64,000 nucleotides of DNA from JAJDTQ01 sp963422385 (GTDB taxonomy: Bacteria > Desulfobacterota > Binatia > UBA9968 > JAJDTQ01), in the NCBI GenBank assembly GCA_963422385.1, contig OY729432.1:186001-250000 (forward strand), given 5' to 3'. Position numbers and translations under genes: made by a program. Of the stretch, positions 7,961-16,550 are shown one piece after another (the stretch's first letter is position 1; each line of letters begins with the position of its first letter). Under the pieces are notes generated by a model. The model made no database searches, was not told the DNA's origin, and saw nothing but the letters and a program-made list of their open reading frames with translations.

Positions 7961-8854
7961 TACAGGAACGGGTGCTCCACCTTGGCCCGCACCGAGGCCT
8001 TGCGCTTCTCCGCCGCTTCCTCCGGTCCCGCCTTGTCCAACAGCTTGCGCTTGCCGGGCTTCATCGCCACCTGCCAGTCCACGTCCGTGTCCCGGTTCTC
8101 CTCGCGCTTGCCCACCCCTTGATAGCCGGCGTCGCCCCACACCTGCTCCTCGCCCCCGTGCAGCAGCGCGTGCGCCGTCGCCACGTCCGAGGCGTTGGCT
8201 GGCGTCGTCTCCAGACTGTGCGTCAAGCCCGACTGCGCATCCACGCCGATGTGCGCCTTCATCCCGAAGTACCACTGCTTCCCCTTCTTCGTCTGGTGCA
8301 TCTCCGGGTCCCTCTCCCCCCTTGCGGTTCTTCGTCGACGACGGCGCGGCGACGATGCCCGCGTCCACGATCGTCCCCGTCTTCAACCGGTGCCCGAGCG
8401 AGGCCGGATGCGCGTTGATCTCCTCGAACAGCCCCTCCCCCGGACCGTGCCTCTCCAGCAGGTGGCGGAAGTGCAGGATCGTCGTCTCGTCGGGCAGCGC
8501 ACCCGACAGCCGCAGCCCCACAAACCGCCGCACCGACTCCACCTCGTAGAGCAGGTCCTCCATCCCGGGGTCGCTCAGGTTGTAGAACAACTGCACGCAG
8601 TGCACCCGCACCATCACCCCCAGCGGATAGGGACCCCGACCGCGCCCGGCCTTCGGATAGAACGGCTCGACCCGCTTCTCCAACCGCTCCCACGGGATCA
8701 GCGCCTCCATCTTCTCGATAAACGCCTCGCGCCGCGTGTGACGCTTCTTCAGATCGTGCTCCAGCTCCGCAAACGTCGCTTGCTCCATGGCCCGCTCTCC
8801 TCTCCGTCATCAATAAACCCATTTCGCCAAAACCGACTTGTTCAGATCTTCCCT
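7961..8854 (-). mobile_element. IS5-family element, copy 1 (truncated and frameshifted)
   Basis: Minus-strand transposase starting at 8788 (MEQATFAELEHDLKKR), with YPLGVMVRVHCVQLFYNLSDP and the catalytic-domain motif IVDAGIVAAPSSTKNRKG. A run of six C at about 8320 shifts the frame relative to the sister copy, which has five C there; the rest (MHQTKKGKQWYFGMKAHIGVD) continues in another frame. The C-terminal 45 residues present in the sister copy are missing after HPFLY, where the IstB remnant begins. The right terminal repeat TTGTTCAGATCTTCCCT is at 8838-8854. This element is non-functional. Confidence 0.85.
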
Positions 8855-9479
8855 AGCAGGTTTTTCCCATTACCTCTTTCTTGGCCATGAACCCCGCGTT
8901 CACGCCTATGGCGACGTGCCGTCATGGCTGAGGCGCCTCCCGATCCGTACACAATTCGTCGTGCATCGCCGGGCGCTACTCGTCGATGACCCCACCGGGA
9001 TCATCGACGCAGGTCGTGATCCTCAATCCGAAAGTTCGGAGGCGACAGCGAGGCAGGCAATGGGTGTCTGGCGCTGGCCAATCAGGGCGTCGTCGCCGGA
9101 GCGAGCGATTCTTGAGGTGCTGGATGAATTGCCGAACCACGCGAGCTTTCATAACTCCGACCTGATATTCGAAGGCTTGGTCTCGCTACGGCCCAAGCAG
9201 CTAACCGCACTGCTGTCCACGTGCCGAAACGTGAAGGTGTGCCGGCTGTTCTTCGTCTTCGCGGACCGCCACCAGCATGCATGGCGCAAGCACATAGAGA
9301 CGTCGCAGATCGATTTTGGCTCCGGTTCTCGGGCTCTCGTCGAGGGCAGAAAACTGCATCCGACCTACCGGATCTACGTGCCAACCGACTTTGTCTTGGC
9401 ACCGGATGCCGGGGAAGATGCCGATGCTCGATCGTTATATCTCAAATCGGCGGCCTGCTGTTCTCGCCGTATCCCGTAA
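8855..9479 (+). pseudogene. AbiEi-type antitoxin (type IV TA), 5'-truncated
   Basis: About 207 codons of an AbiEi family antitoxin C-terminal region: GFSHYLFLG, then SSPERAILEVLDELPN, FEGLVSLRPKQLTALLSTCR and VKVCRLFFVFADRHQHAW. The N-terminal winged-helix DNA-binding domain is missing because the IS5 end lies immediately upstream. The last residues run out of family similarity near 9454. A start codon context for the partner toxin AbiEii (MPMLDRYISN at 9424) overlaps the end but breaks off after about ten codons into the att-like operon flank. The whole TA locus is therefore a relic. Confidence 0.72.
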
Positions 9480-10638
9480 GCTCCACGTACCCCTGCCCGA
9501 TGCGCTCCCCGCTCGCGGACTCAACGCGAACGGAGCCTTCCCAATAGAACAGGTTCGGGATCAGCGCACTCCTGTTTTCCTGATCCGCGAGCTTCGGGGT
9601 GATAGCCGCGGCCATGCCAGCGGCGGGGATCCGGAGCGTCCATCCGGCGGGATAGACGGCACCGGTTGCTGGACTGGTCCATTCACGGATCGCGCTCAGT
9701 TCCCATTCACCTGGTTCCAGGTAACGGACCTCTCCCGCGGCATCCACGAGGGTGGCGCCGGCGTGGTCCGTCGTGCCCTCGCGGTTTCGGAGCAAATAGA
9801 GCATGACCTCGCGGCCGTCGTCCAACTGGAGACTGAACCAGTCCCACCCCCTCTTGTCCTTGCCGAGCTGGTTGGAGCCGAACTCCTTGTCCATCCAGGT
9901 CACGCCGCTGACCTTCAGATCCTTGCCGTCCACACGGACCGTGCCGGTGGTGGCCATGCGGGTGAAGCTGTAATAGTGGCTGGCCTCGGTGACGCCCTCC
10001 CCTTTCCGGCTCAGGCCGCCGGGGCCCTGGAAAACTACGGGCTTGAGAGGGCGCGTGGAAAGGCTGAAGCCGAAGGATTTCCCATTATCGGCCATGGTGA
10101 AATCGAAGCCGCTGCCGTTCCAACGGAGTTCCCACGGCTCCGGTGTTCCCGGAGGACCGACGCTCCAGGCAAGCCGGGTATCCGGATGGCGGCCGAAGCC
10201 GGCCAGGAGCGGCGCCGCCCGCACCACCAACTCACTGAACCGGTGGCGACCGGTGTCCAGGTCCGTCAGGGCGGCATGGCCCATGATGATATCCCTGGCG
10301 GCCCAGGCAGAGCCGGATCGGGGCGCGTCTTGCGACATCCCGATCCTGAAGAACGTGAACTGGTAACCGAAACGCCGCTCCGGCTCTTCAACGGTGCGCA
10401 GGTGGCCGGTGAAGTACCACCACTCGGTCTTGTAGCCCTCCCGCGCCCAGTGGTCCCGGGGAAACGACCAGACGTAGCCGGGCCGGGCGGGGGTCCATGC
10501 GTAGGCGGTCAAGCAGGCGACGGTCATGACGGCGACCGCCAGAGCTGAACATGCGGCCAACCAAGCGAGAAGCCGGTGATGCCTCACGGCCGACCCTCCC
10601 GCCCGGAGCCTCGTCCGGACCCGCACGCGCCCGCCCAT
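9442..10638 (-). CDS. AttH/CrtC-like lipocalin-fold protein
   Basis: 398 residues with an N-terminal signal/anchor helix (about 24-48, LLAWLAACSALAVAVMTVA) and the AttH/carotenoid 1,2-hydratase (PF07143) motifs: FPRDHWAREGYKTEWWYFTGHL, MGHAALTDLDTG, ASHYYSFTRM, and WMDKEFGSNQL. These proteins act outside the cytoplasmic membrane; the family includes carotenoid hydratases, but members linked to ABC transporters (AttH of the att operon) have no confirmed enzymatic reaction. It is the last gene of a three-gene minus-strand operon, 51 bases after the permease. Absence of carotenoid genes favours an AttH role. Confidence 0.82.
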   Translation of the reverse strand: MGGRVRVRTRLRAGGSAVRHHRLLAWLAACSALAVAVMTVACLTAYAWTPARPGYVWSFPRDHWAREGYKTEWWYFTGHLRTVEEPERRFGYQFTFFRIGMSQDAPRSGSAWAARDIIMGHAALTDLDTGRHRFSELVVRAAPLLAGFGRHPDTRLAWSVGPPGTPEPWELRWNGSGFDFTMADNGKSFGFSLSTRPLKPVVFQGPGGLSRKGEGVTEASHYYSFTRMATTGTVRVDGKDLKVSGVTWMDKEFGSNQLGKDKRGWDWFSLQLDDGREVMLYLLRNREGTTDHAGATLVDAAGEVRYLEPGEWELSAIREWTSPATGAVYPAGWTLRIPAAGMAAAITPKLADQENRSALIPNLFYWEGSVRVESASGERIGQGYVELTGYGENSRPPI

Positions 10639-10689
10639 CCCCCCACCACGAGGGCCTTCCGGAGCCGCGGTCGCCCGGCGGCGCTCTTT

Positions 10690-13224
10690 TCAGGCATCCG
10701 CATGACACAGCTCGTTGGCCGGCGTGCGGCTGGCCTTGAACGCCGGGTAGAGGCTTGCCAGCACTGCCGCGCACATGATGGCAAGGGCTTCCCCGGCAAG
10801 CGGCAGCCACGGCCACGTCCACTCGATGCTCCAGCCGAAGTAGCTCTTCTGAATGACGAAGATCAGGATCACGCCAAGGCCGATGCCGCCGGCGAAGCCC
10901 AGCGCCAGACCAAGGAACGCCATGGCCGTCCCCTTGCTCACGAACAGCAGGAACACCTGCCTGCGGAAAGCCCCCAGGGTGCGGTACAGGGCGATCTCGC
11001 TCGCCTTCTCCTGAGCCACCACCAACAGTGTCAGGGTGATGGCGCAGGCGGCGATGATCAGGCTCATCACCTGGAGAATCCGCGTCACCGCAAAGGTTTG
11101 ATCGAAGATGTGGAGCACGTCCTCCTTCAACCGCCGGTTGCTGCGGACCCTCAGGGAGCCCCGTGGGTGCCGGCTCTCGACACCGGCCGCCACCGCTTCC
11201 GCATCGGCGCCGGGCCTCAGGTGAAGCGCAATGCTGGTGAGAGGGCCGACCCCGAGGTTTTCCGCCATGAGGCCGAGGTCCATGGTGACCGAGCCGCCCT
11301 CCGTGTAGTCGCGGTAGATTCCGGACACCGGCAGCCGCACCGTACCCTCCGGGCCTTCGATCTCCACCACGTCCCCCACTGTCACGGACACGCTCCGGGA
11401 CAACGGCTCGCCGATGAGGACGCCCCGGTTCCGGACCGCGCGCCCCACGGCGTCATCGTCCGAGAGAAGCGCCAGGCGCCGCTGCTCCGCCGGACGGCTC
11501 AGGTCCACCCCCACCACCGCCACGCGCCGGCCGCCCACGCGCAGGAAGAGACGGCGCAAGGGATCGACGCCTTCCACGTCCGGCCCGGCCGCCAGCCGCT
11601 CCACGAGTCGCGCGCTCAGGGTGGCGCCCGGCCCGGCCCGCGCGCCGACGGTGGCCGTCACGTAGACATCGGCGCGCAACGAGCGGTCCACCCAGCGCAC
11701 CAGGGTCTCGCGGAAGCTCTCCACCAGCAAGGTGATGCCCACCAGCAGGCACACGGCCATGGCCAGGGACGATACCGAGAACGAGGTATTGGCCAAGGTC
11801 GCCCCGAGGCTCCGAACGCCGTACCGGAAACCGAAGTCCGGGACCCGGACCCGCCCGGTCAAGCGCTGTACCAGCCAGGGGGCGAGCAGTGGCAGGCACA
11901 GCAACATGGCGGTGGAAAGGACGAATCCCGCCGGCCGCCAACGCCAACCCGCGAGCCAATACCACGCCACCGCCCCGGCCACCAGCACGAGACCGAGACG
12001 GAAGAGCGCACGGGCGCCGGCGGTCCCCGCGGACTGCGCCGGGAAGGTATCCAGCAGCGTCCGCGTGTCCCTGCGCCACACGTCGAGGGCGGGAAGCAAC
12101 GTGCCACTCAGGGCTCCCCCCAGGCCCGCGAAGGCCGCCAGCGCCAGGGTGCCGCCCGAGACCTTCAGAGACTCGATCTCCCGGAGCATGTAGACGTTGG
12201 TCAGGGTGGAGCTCACGGCGTCCAGATTCCAGATGGCGGTCCAGTAGCCCGCGAAGATTCCGATGATCACTCCCATGACCCCAAGCAACGCCGCCTCACC
12301 CAGGATCAGCGCCAATACCTGAGCCGGGGTGGAGCCCAGGGACCGCAACACCCCGAATTCCCTTCGCTGCCACACCAGACAGGCGCGCATGCTGCTGAAC
12401 ACCAGGAACGTGCCCACCAGAAGGCTGACGAGGCTCAAGGCGGTGAGGTTCAACCGGAAGGCGCCGAGAAGCTGCTGCGCCTGCCCGGTTCGTTCCGACG
12501 GGGTGACGGCGTCCACTCGGCCACCGAGCCGGCCTTCGATGCGGGCCGCCAGCTCCGCGAGTGCGCTCCCCTCGGCGGCCTTGACGCCGATGCGATGCAG
12601 GATCCCGGCGCCGCCGAACAGGGACTGGGCTTCGGCGATGTCCGTCACCACGGCTCGGCGGCTTCCGGAGGCGCCCCATCGCTGGAGGTCGATGAACGCC
12701 CCGACCCGGAGCGCACGCACATGAGGGCCGTCGCGGACCTCGAACCGGTCCCCCACCTTCCAACCCATGGCCGCCGCCAGCTCCGGGCTGACCGCCACCC
12801 AACCACGCCGGCGCACCGCTACGCCGGCCTCCGCTCCCGGTGCGAGTCCGAAAAGCGCGTCCCGGAAATCCCGGGCGGGCGCCAGCAGATCGACGCCCAG
12901 CAGCCGCACGAACCTGTCGGGTCGTCCCGCCACTGCCACCGTAGTCTCGAAGACCGGCCACGCCGCGGCCACTCCCGGGGTGCCCCGGACAAGCGGGTAA
13001 ACCCCGTCCGGCATGTTCCCGCCCTTGCCGGTGACGACGATGTCGGCGGGGCCGCCAATGGTACGGACCCCCGCGGCGAACGAAGCGACGGCGCTCTGGT
13101 TGAGGATACGGATGCTGATGACCGAGGCCACCCCCAGGGCCACGCCGAGGACGGTCAGGCCGTAGAGCACCGGGTTCGTCCGCCAGTGCGCCGACACGGT
13201 CCTGTAGAAGTAGCGTATCATCAC
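10690..13224 (-). CDS. FtsX-like ABC transporter permease (att/MacB type)
   Basis: 844 residues with two FtsX/MacB-type permease units. There is an N-terminal helix (about 20-40), a large periplasmic MacB-like domain (about 45-260), three helices with the LSLVSLLVGTFLVFSSM region, then a second periplasmic domain and a final three-helix bundle (about 720-835) containing TRILQVMSLIIAACAITLTL. The double-length layout is that of AttFG/YbbP-like lipoprotein or peptide transporters. Its ATG overlaps the ATPase stop (ATGA at 13221-13224), so both subunits are co-translated. Substrate unknown. Confidence 0.85.
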   Translation of the reverse strand: MMIRYFYRTVSAHWRTNPVLYGLTVLGVALGVASVISIRILNQSAVASFAAGVRTIGGPADIVVTGKGGNMPDGVYPLVRGTPGVAAAWPVFETTVAVAGRPDRFVRLLGVDLLAPARDFRDALFGLAPGAEAGVAVRRRGWVAVSPELAAAMGWKVGDRFEVRDGPHVRALRVGAFIDLQRWGASGSRRAVVTDIAEAQSLFGGAGILHRIGVKAAEGSALAELAARIEGRLGGRVDAVTPSERTGQAQQLLGAFRLNLTALSLVSLLVGTFLVFSSMRACLVWQRREFGVLRSLGSTPAQVLALILGEAALLGVMGVIIGIFAGYWTAIWNLDAVSSTLTNVYMLREIESLKVSGGTLALAAFAGLGGALSGTLLPALDVWRRDTRTLLDTFPAQSAGTAGARALFRLGLVLVAGAVAWYWLAGWRWRPAGFVLSTAMLLCLPLLAPWLVQRLTGRVRVPDFGFRYGVRSLGATLANTSFSVSSLAMAVCLLVGITLLVESFRETLVRWVDRSLRADVYVTATVGARAGPGATLSARLVERLAAGPDVEGVDPLRRLFLRVGGRRVAVVGVDLSRPAEQRRLALLSDDDAVGRAVRNRGVLIGEPLSRSVSVTVGDVVEIEGPEGTVRLPVSGIYRDYTEGGSVTMDLGLMAENLGVGPLTSIALHLRPGADAEAVAAGVESRHPRGSLRVRSNRRLKEDVLHIFDQTFAVTRILQVMSLIIAACAITLTLLVVAQEKASEIALYRTLGAFRRQVFLLFVSKGTAMAFLGLALGFAGGIGLGVILIFVIQKSYFGWSIEWTWPWLPLAGEALAIMCAAVLASLYPAFKASRTPANELCHADA

Positions 13225-13922
13225 CCGAGGGTCGCGCCCGATTCCGCCTCCAGTATCCCGCTGTGGATCCGCAGGATGCCATCGGCCATGGCCGCAAGCT
13301 CACGGCTGTGGGTGGCGTAGACCAGCGTCGCACCCTCCTCCGCCATCATTTGCAGCATGAGTTCCATCACCACCTGGCCGCTGGCGTCGTCCAGGCTCCC
13401 GGTGGGCTCGTCCGCCAGCAACAGGCGGGGCCGCCGCAGCAACGCCCGGCAGATGGCCACCCGTTGCATCTCGCCGCCGCTGAGACCGGCCACCGGATCA
13501 TCGGCCCGGTCCGGCAGGCCCACCCGCTCCAGCAGCGCCGTTACCCGCTCGCGGAAGGAGCGCTCCCGGGTGCCGGCAATGAGCTCAGGCAGGGCCACGT
13601 TGTCCCGCACCGTCAGGTGGGGAAGGAGGTGGAAAAGCTGAAAGACGAATCCGATCTCGCGCCGGCGGAGCCGGGTCCGAGCGGTCTCGTTGAGACCTTC
13701 GAGGGGCGTGCCGCGCACCGCCACCGATCCGCGGGTGGGCACATCGATGCCGGCCGCCAAGTGCAACAGCGTCGATTTGCCGCTGCCGCTCCGGCCGACG
13801 ATGGCCGCGGTCTTGCTCGGGGCGATCTCGAAGGAGACGTCGCGCAAAGCGTAGCGCTCCGCGGAGCCCGCCCCGTCGTACACCTTCGACACGCTAACGA
13901 ACTTAAGCGCGGCCGGATCCAT
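13221..13922 (-). CDS. ABC transporter ATPase, LolD/MacB-like
   Basis: 233-residue nucleotide-binding subunit with every ABC hallmark: Walker A GRSGSGKST (about 42-50), Q-loop FVFQLFHLLPHLTV, signature LSGGEMQRVAICRALL, Walker B LLLADEPTGSLD and H-loop YATHS. It pairs with the overlapping permease gene and the AttH-like gene in one operon. The order ATPase, permease, AttH matches att-type operons in other bacteria. It would energise extrusion or membrane-to-periplasm transfer of an unidentified hydrophobic or peptide substrate. Confidence 0.9.
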   Translation of the reverse strand: MDPAALKFVSVSKVYDGAGSAERYALRDVSFEIAPSKTAAIVGRSGSGKSTLLHLAAGIDVPTRGSVAVRGTPLEGLNETARTRLRRREIGFVFQLFHLLPHLTVRDNVALPELIAGTRERSFRERVTALLERVGLPDRADDPVAGLSGGEMQRVAICRALLRRPRLLLADEPTGSLDDASGQVVMELMLQMMAEEGATLVYATHSRELAAMADGILRIHSGILEAESGATLG

Positions 13923-13959
13923 TCACACCCGGCGCTCACCCGATTTGATCATTGAACTC

Positions 13960-14333
13960 CTACCGCCTGATGGGGCGCGAACGCGAAGCCAGGATTTGCT
14001 GCCATTGTTTCCGTTCCGATGCCTCCTGGGGCCAATCGACGATATTCGCATGCCGCGGCGGCTCGTCGTCGTGCTCGACTCGAAGACCGGCTTCACGTAC
14101 TGCCGACTCGTCGAACTCGCCCCAACCATGGAGTTTCCGTGCGGGGTAGGATGCTTCTTCACAACCTCGTTGCCCAGATCGCGGATCTGTGTACGGGCAA
14201 GGTCATGGATACGGAAAACTGAAAGCTCAAGTGACTTGTTCTGCCCGAGCAACCTGGGTTTCACGATTGACTCTGTGAGACGGCCGCCCTCCACGGCGAA
14301 CCTGGCAAGCAAACCCGCGGCCCTGACGGTCAT
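13960..14333 (-). pseudogene. Conserved hypothetical protein, frameshifted
   Basis: Two reading frames together make one recognisable protein. The first gives LELSVFRIHDLARTQIRDLGNEVVKKH, and the second, entered near 14125, gives HGWGEFDESAVREAGLRVEH, then PPRHANIVDWPQEASERK and a stop at 13960. The SV-RI, EAGL and PPRHANIV-WP elements recur in small uncharacterised bacterial proteins that I have seen in accessory regions. A one-base shift around ATGGTTGG separates the halves. Function unknown. Confidence 0.5.
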
Positions 14334-14714
14334 TCGGATCGAGATCCTCGCAGCCGTTCAAAACAGCAGTTCACGAATTGCGGCAGCCTTCCGGTCCACG
14401 GTTCGCGACCATTCAATCGAGCACCCCGGAACAGTCCGGAGAATGCGATTTCCCTGGAAGGACCAATGCTTACGGTGAGCATTATGTCCTGGGCGATAAC
14501 CCAATCGAAATCCACCTCGCCGTGTGGCGTGGCGGCGACGTCAGGCCGGGCGATATGACCCGGGAACTGCTCTATCAGTTTCTGCGCAACGTCGACCGTC
14601 TCCCGGGCGAGCGCAAGCGCGCCTTCGCCGTCCCGGTTTTCGATGCCGGCCTGCTCGAACCCAGGGAAACTCCACGCTTGGTTGACGCTGGTTCAATGTG
14701 ACGTGGTAGCCCGG
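14334..14714. other. Stretch without a convincing gene
   Basis: A short + strand open frame (14378-14701) translates to a 107-residue sequence including GDVRPGDMTRELLYQFLRN, but it has no Shine-Dalgarno, no recognisable domain, and codon use that does not stand out. I see no RNA gene or repeat here; it may be the residue of a degraded gene. Confidence 0.3.
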
Positions 14715-15053
14715 TCAGGCAGGTGTCCGTGGGCTCATCGGGTGTGAGTGTACCAGTGGGGCTGACGACAGGACACGAACGGCGCCACGCGCTGGTTCAA
14801 TCACGCCCGCGAGGATCCTGGCAGCGTCAACTACCGGTTGTGGCACGATGACGGTACTCAGGCATTCCAGGTCAATTCGTTCTGGCGTTACATTGAAACG
14901 GGATACACCCGAAGAGTAACTGAACCGGCCAATCGGCCCCGCCTTCAGTTGGTCTGGCTCCAACTCGCCGTTGAACAGTGCGCGTTCATCGAACATCGTC
15001 GGCGGGAATTCCCCACCGACGAACACCAGGCTGCTCATGTACGTCCGTGCCAT
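14715..15053 (-). CDS. Hypothetical protein
   Basis: 112-residue open frame with an AGGAG nine bases before the ATG. The N-terminal 85 residues look like a genuine folded domain: SSLVFVGGEFPPTMFDERALF followed by GPIGRFSYSSGVSRFNVTPERIDL. The tail after about residue 95 is low complexity and suggests a shifted or shortened C-terminus. I do not recognise the family. It sits alone next to other decayed genes, so it may be incomplete. Confidence 0.45.
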   Translation of the reverse strand: MARTYMSSLVFVGGEFPPTMFDERALFNGELEPDQLKAGPIGRFSYSSGVSRFNVTPERIDLECLSTVIVPQPVVDAARILAGVIEPARGAVRVLSSAPLVHSHPMSPRTPA

Positions 15054-15247
15054 CTACATAGGCTCCTGTCGCACCTCCGGCGGCACGTGTATACGGTTCG
15101 CCAACAACGAATATGATGAGATCCTCGTAGCGAAGTCAAGAGCTTGGGGCCGCCCCGCCCGGGCCGGCGAATGGAGACATCCTGGCAACACCGACGCCCG
15201 GCACGCCTCGGCTTGCAAGGATGGAAGCGCCGGAGCAGGCGAGGTCG

Positions 15248-16144
15248 TCACCCCGCACCGAGGACATGGCGCAACCCCTCTTCCAGCACACCGTGGCGGA
15301 ACGCGTACCCGGAGTCCAGCAGGCTGTCCGGCTTCACCCGGGTGCTTGCCAGCAGCAACGCCTCCGCCATCTCGCCGAACGCCACCCGGGCCATGAGAGC
15401 GGGAACCGGGAACACGCTGGGACGCCGGAGCACGCGGCCAAGGGTCGCGGTGAACTCGCGGTTGGTTACGGGCGTCGGCGACACCACGTTCACCGGCCCG
15501 GCCGCCTTGTCTGTAGCCAGGAGATAACCGAGAGCCGCGGCGGTGTCATCCAGGGTGATCCAACTCATGTACTGCCGGCCGTTTCCAAGGACGCCGCCGA
15601 CTCCGAGCCTGAAGGGAGTCAGCATCTTCGCCAGCGCGCCGCCCCGTGCGCTCAGCACCACACCCAGCCGCGCATGAACGACCCGGATGCCCTTCCCCTC
15701 GGCATCTTCGGTGGCCGCTTCCCACTCGCGGCACACCTCGGAAAGAAAACCCACACCCGCGGGACTGCGCTCGGTGAGCTCCTCCTCGCCACGGTTGCCG
15801 TAGAAGCCCACGGCCGAAGCGGACACCAGCACCTGGGGCGGCCGCTTCAGGGCCGCCAAGGTCTTGGCCAGCAATCGCGTCCCGCGGACGCGGCTTTCCT
15901 TGATGCGGCGTTTCTTCCCGGCGTTCCAGCGCCCGGAAGCGATGTTCTCGCCGGCCAAGTGAACGACCCCGTCGAAGCCCTCAAGGGCGTCGGCTCCAAG
16001 CGCGCCCGCGTCCGGATCCCAGAGGATGTCGCCAGCCCCCGCCGCCGACCGCACCAGCCGCACGATCTCGTGTCCATCGGCCGCCAGCAACGGACCCAGG
16101 GCGCTGCCCACCAGTCCCGACGCTCCGGTCACCAGTACCTTCAT
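15248..16144 (-). CDS. TIGR01777-family NAD(P)-dependent epimerase (YfcH-like)
   Basis: 298 residues of the extended SDR type. The nucleotide-binding motif VTGASGLVGSALGPLL is at residues 4-19, followed by VVHLAGENI, the family-specific W-KKRRIKESRVRGT, and SAVGFYGNRG containing the catalytic Ser/Tyr region, then a C-terminal DUF1731 segment. TIGR01777 proteins (YfcH, SulA-named in some annotations, plant GC1) are predicted sugar-nucleotide-like epimerases without a firm reaction. Length matches the family (about 300). ATG start at 16144 is the first residue of the Rossmann strand as usual. Confidence 0.88.
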   Translation of the reverse strand: MKVLVTGASGLVGSALGPLLAADGHEIVRLVRSAAGAGDILWDPDAGALGADALEGFDGVVHLAGENIASGRWNAGKKRRIKESRVRGTRLLAKTLAALKRPPQVLVSASAVGFYGNRGEEELTERSPAGVGFLSEVCREWEAATEDAEGKGIRVVHARLGVVLSARGGALAKMLTPFRLGVGGVLGNGRQYMSWITLDDTAAALGYLLATDKAAGPVNVVSPTPVTNREFTATLGRVLRRPSVFPVPALMARVAFGEMAEALLLASTRVKPDSLLDSGYAFRHGVLEEGLRHVLGAG

Positions 16145-16550
16145 CCGGCAGCCTCCCTTTCCGATGTCGTGTCCTGCATAACCCGTAGGGAAACTGCTGG
16201 TTGCCGTAGGCTGCTCCTCCCCGCGCGGCGGCGGCAGATGCTCGTCGTCCCGCCTTGCCTACCGGTCCTGGGCATCTTCTCTACTGCTTGTACAGGGCAC
16301 GATACCGGAGCGCTGTTGCACACGGTATCCACCACAACGGCTTTATCCGTGCCTCATCCTGCGTGCATCTTTTCATCATAGCACCTCCGAACCGCTTGCC
16401 GAACCCGCGTCCACGGAGCCGAGGATAGCGTTGCGCGGCAATGAGCCCGAGGCCACGCCGGTTTGACTTACCCGCCAGGTGCTCTTAGACTTTTCTTTTT
16501 TCCTCAGAGGGGCTCTGGGAAAGCAGCCCCTGCGCGTCCGTGCCAAGACC
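16145..16550. other. Intergenic region between epimerase and trpB
   Basis: No gene. It contains a possible decayed MITE (about 16162-16307, listed separately), a pyrimidine-rich tract TTTTCTTTTTTCC at 16492-16504 and, just upstream of trpB, an inverted repeat GGGGCT...AGCCCC at about 16508-16531. I could not find a Trp-rich leader peptide that would make this a classical attenuator. Confidence 0.5.
16162..16307. mobile_element. Possible decayed relative of the 163-bp MITE
   Basis: GATGTCGTGTCCTGCATAA at one side and its approximate reverse complement TTGTACAGGGCACGATACC about 125 bases later resemble the MITE ends (TCGTGTCC core). The interior does not align with the two good copies by eye. 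It is a tentative call based on end similarity and spacing. Confidence 0.3.

Noticed and set aside
10576..13320. A 914-codon open frame on the + strand opposite the FtsX permease
   Set aside because: It is an antisense shadow in GC-rich DNA: low-complexity composition rich in Arg, Gly, His and Pro and no domain, whereas the minus strand encodes a full permease with motifs.
14378..14701. 107-codon + strand frame as a gene
   Set aside because: No ribosome site and no domain; adjacent to decayed genes, so left as intergenic.
16508..16531. GGGGCT/AGCCCC hairpin before trpB as a rho-independent terminator or attenuator
   Set aside because: The T-rich tract precedes rather than follows the stem on the + strand, and no Trp-rich leader peptide is present.
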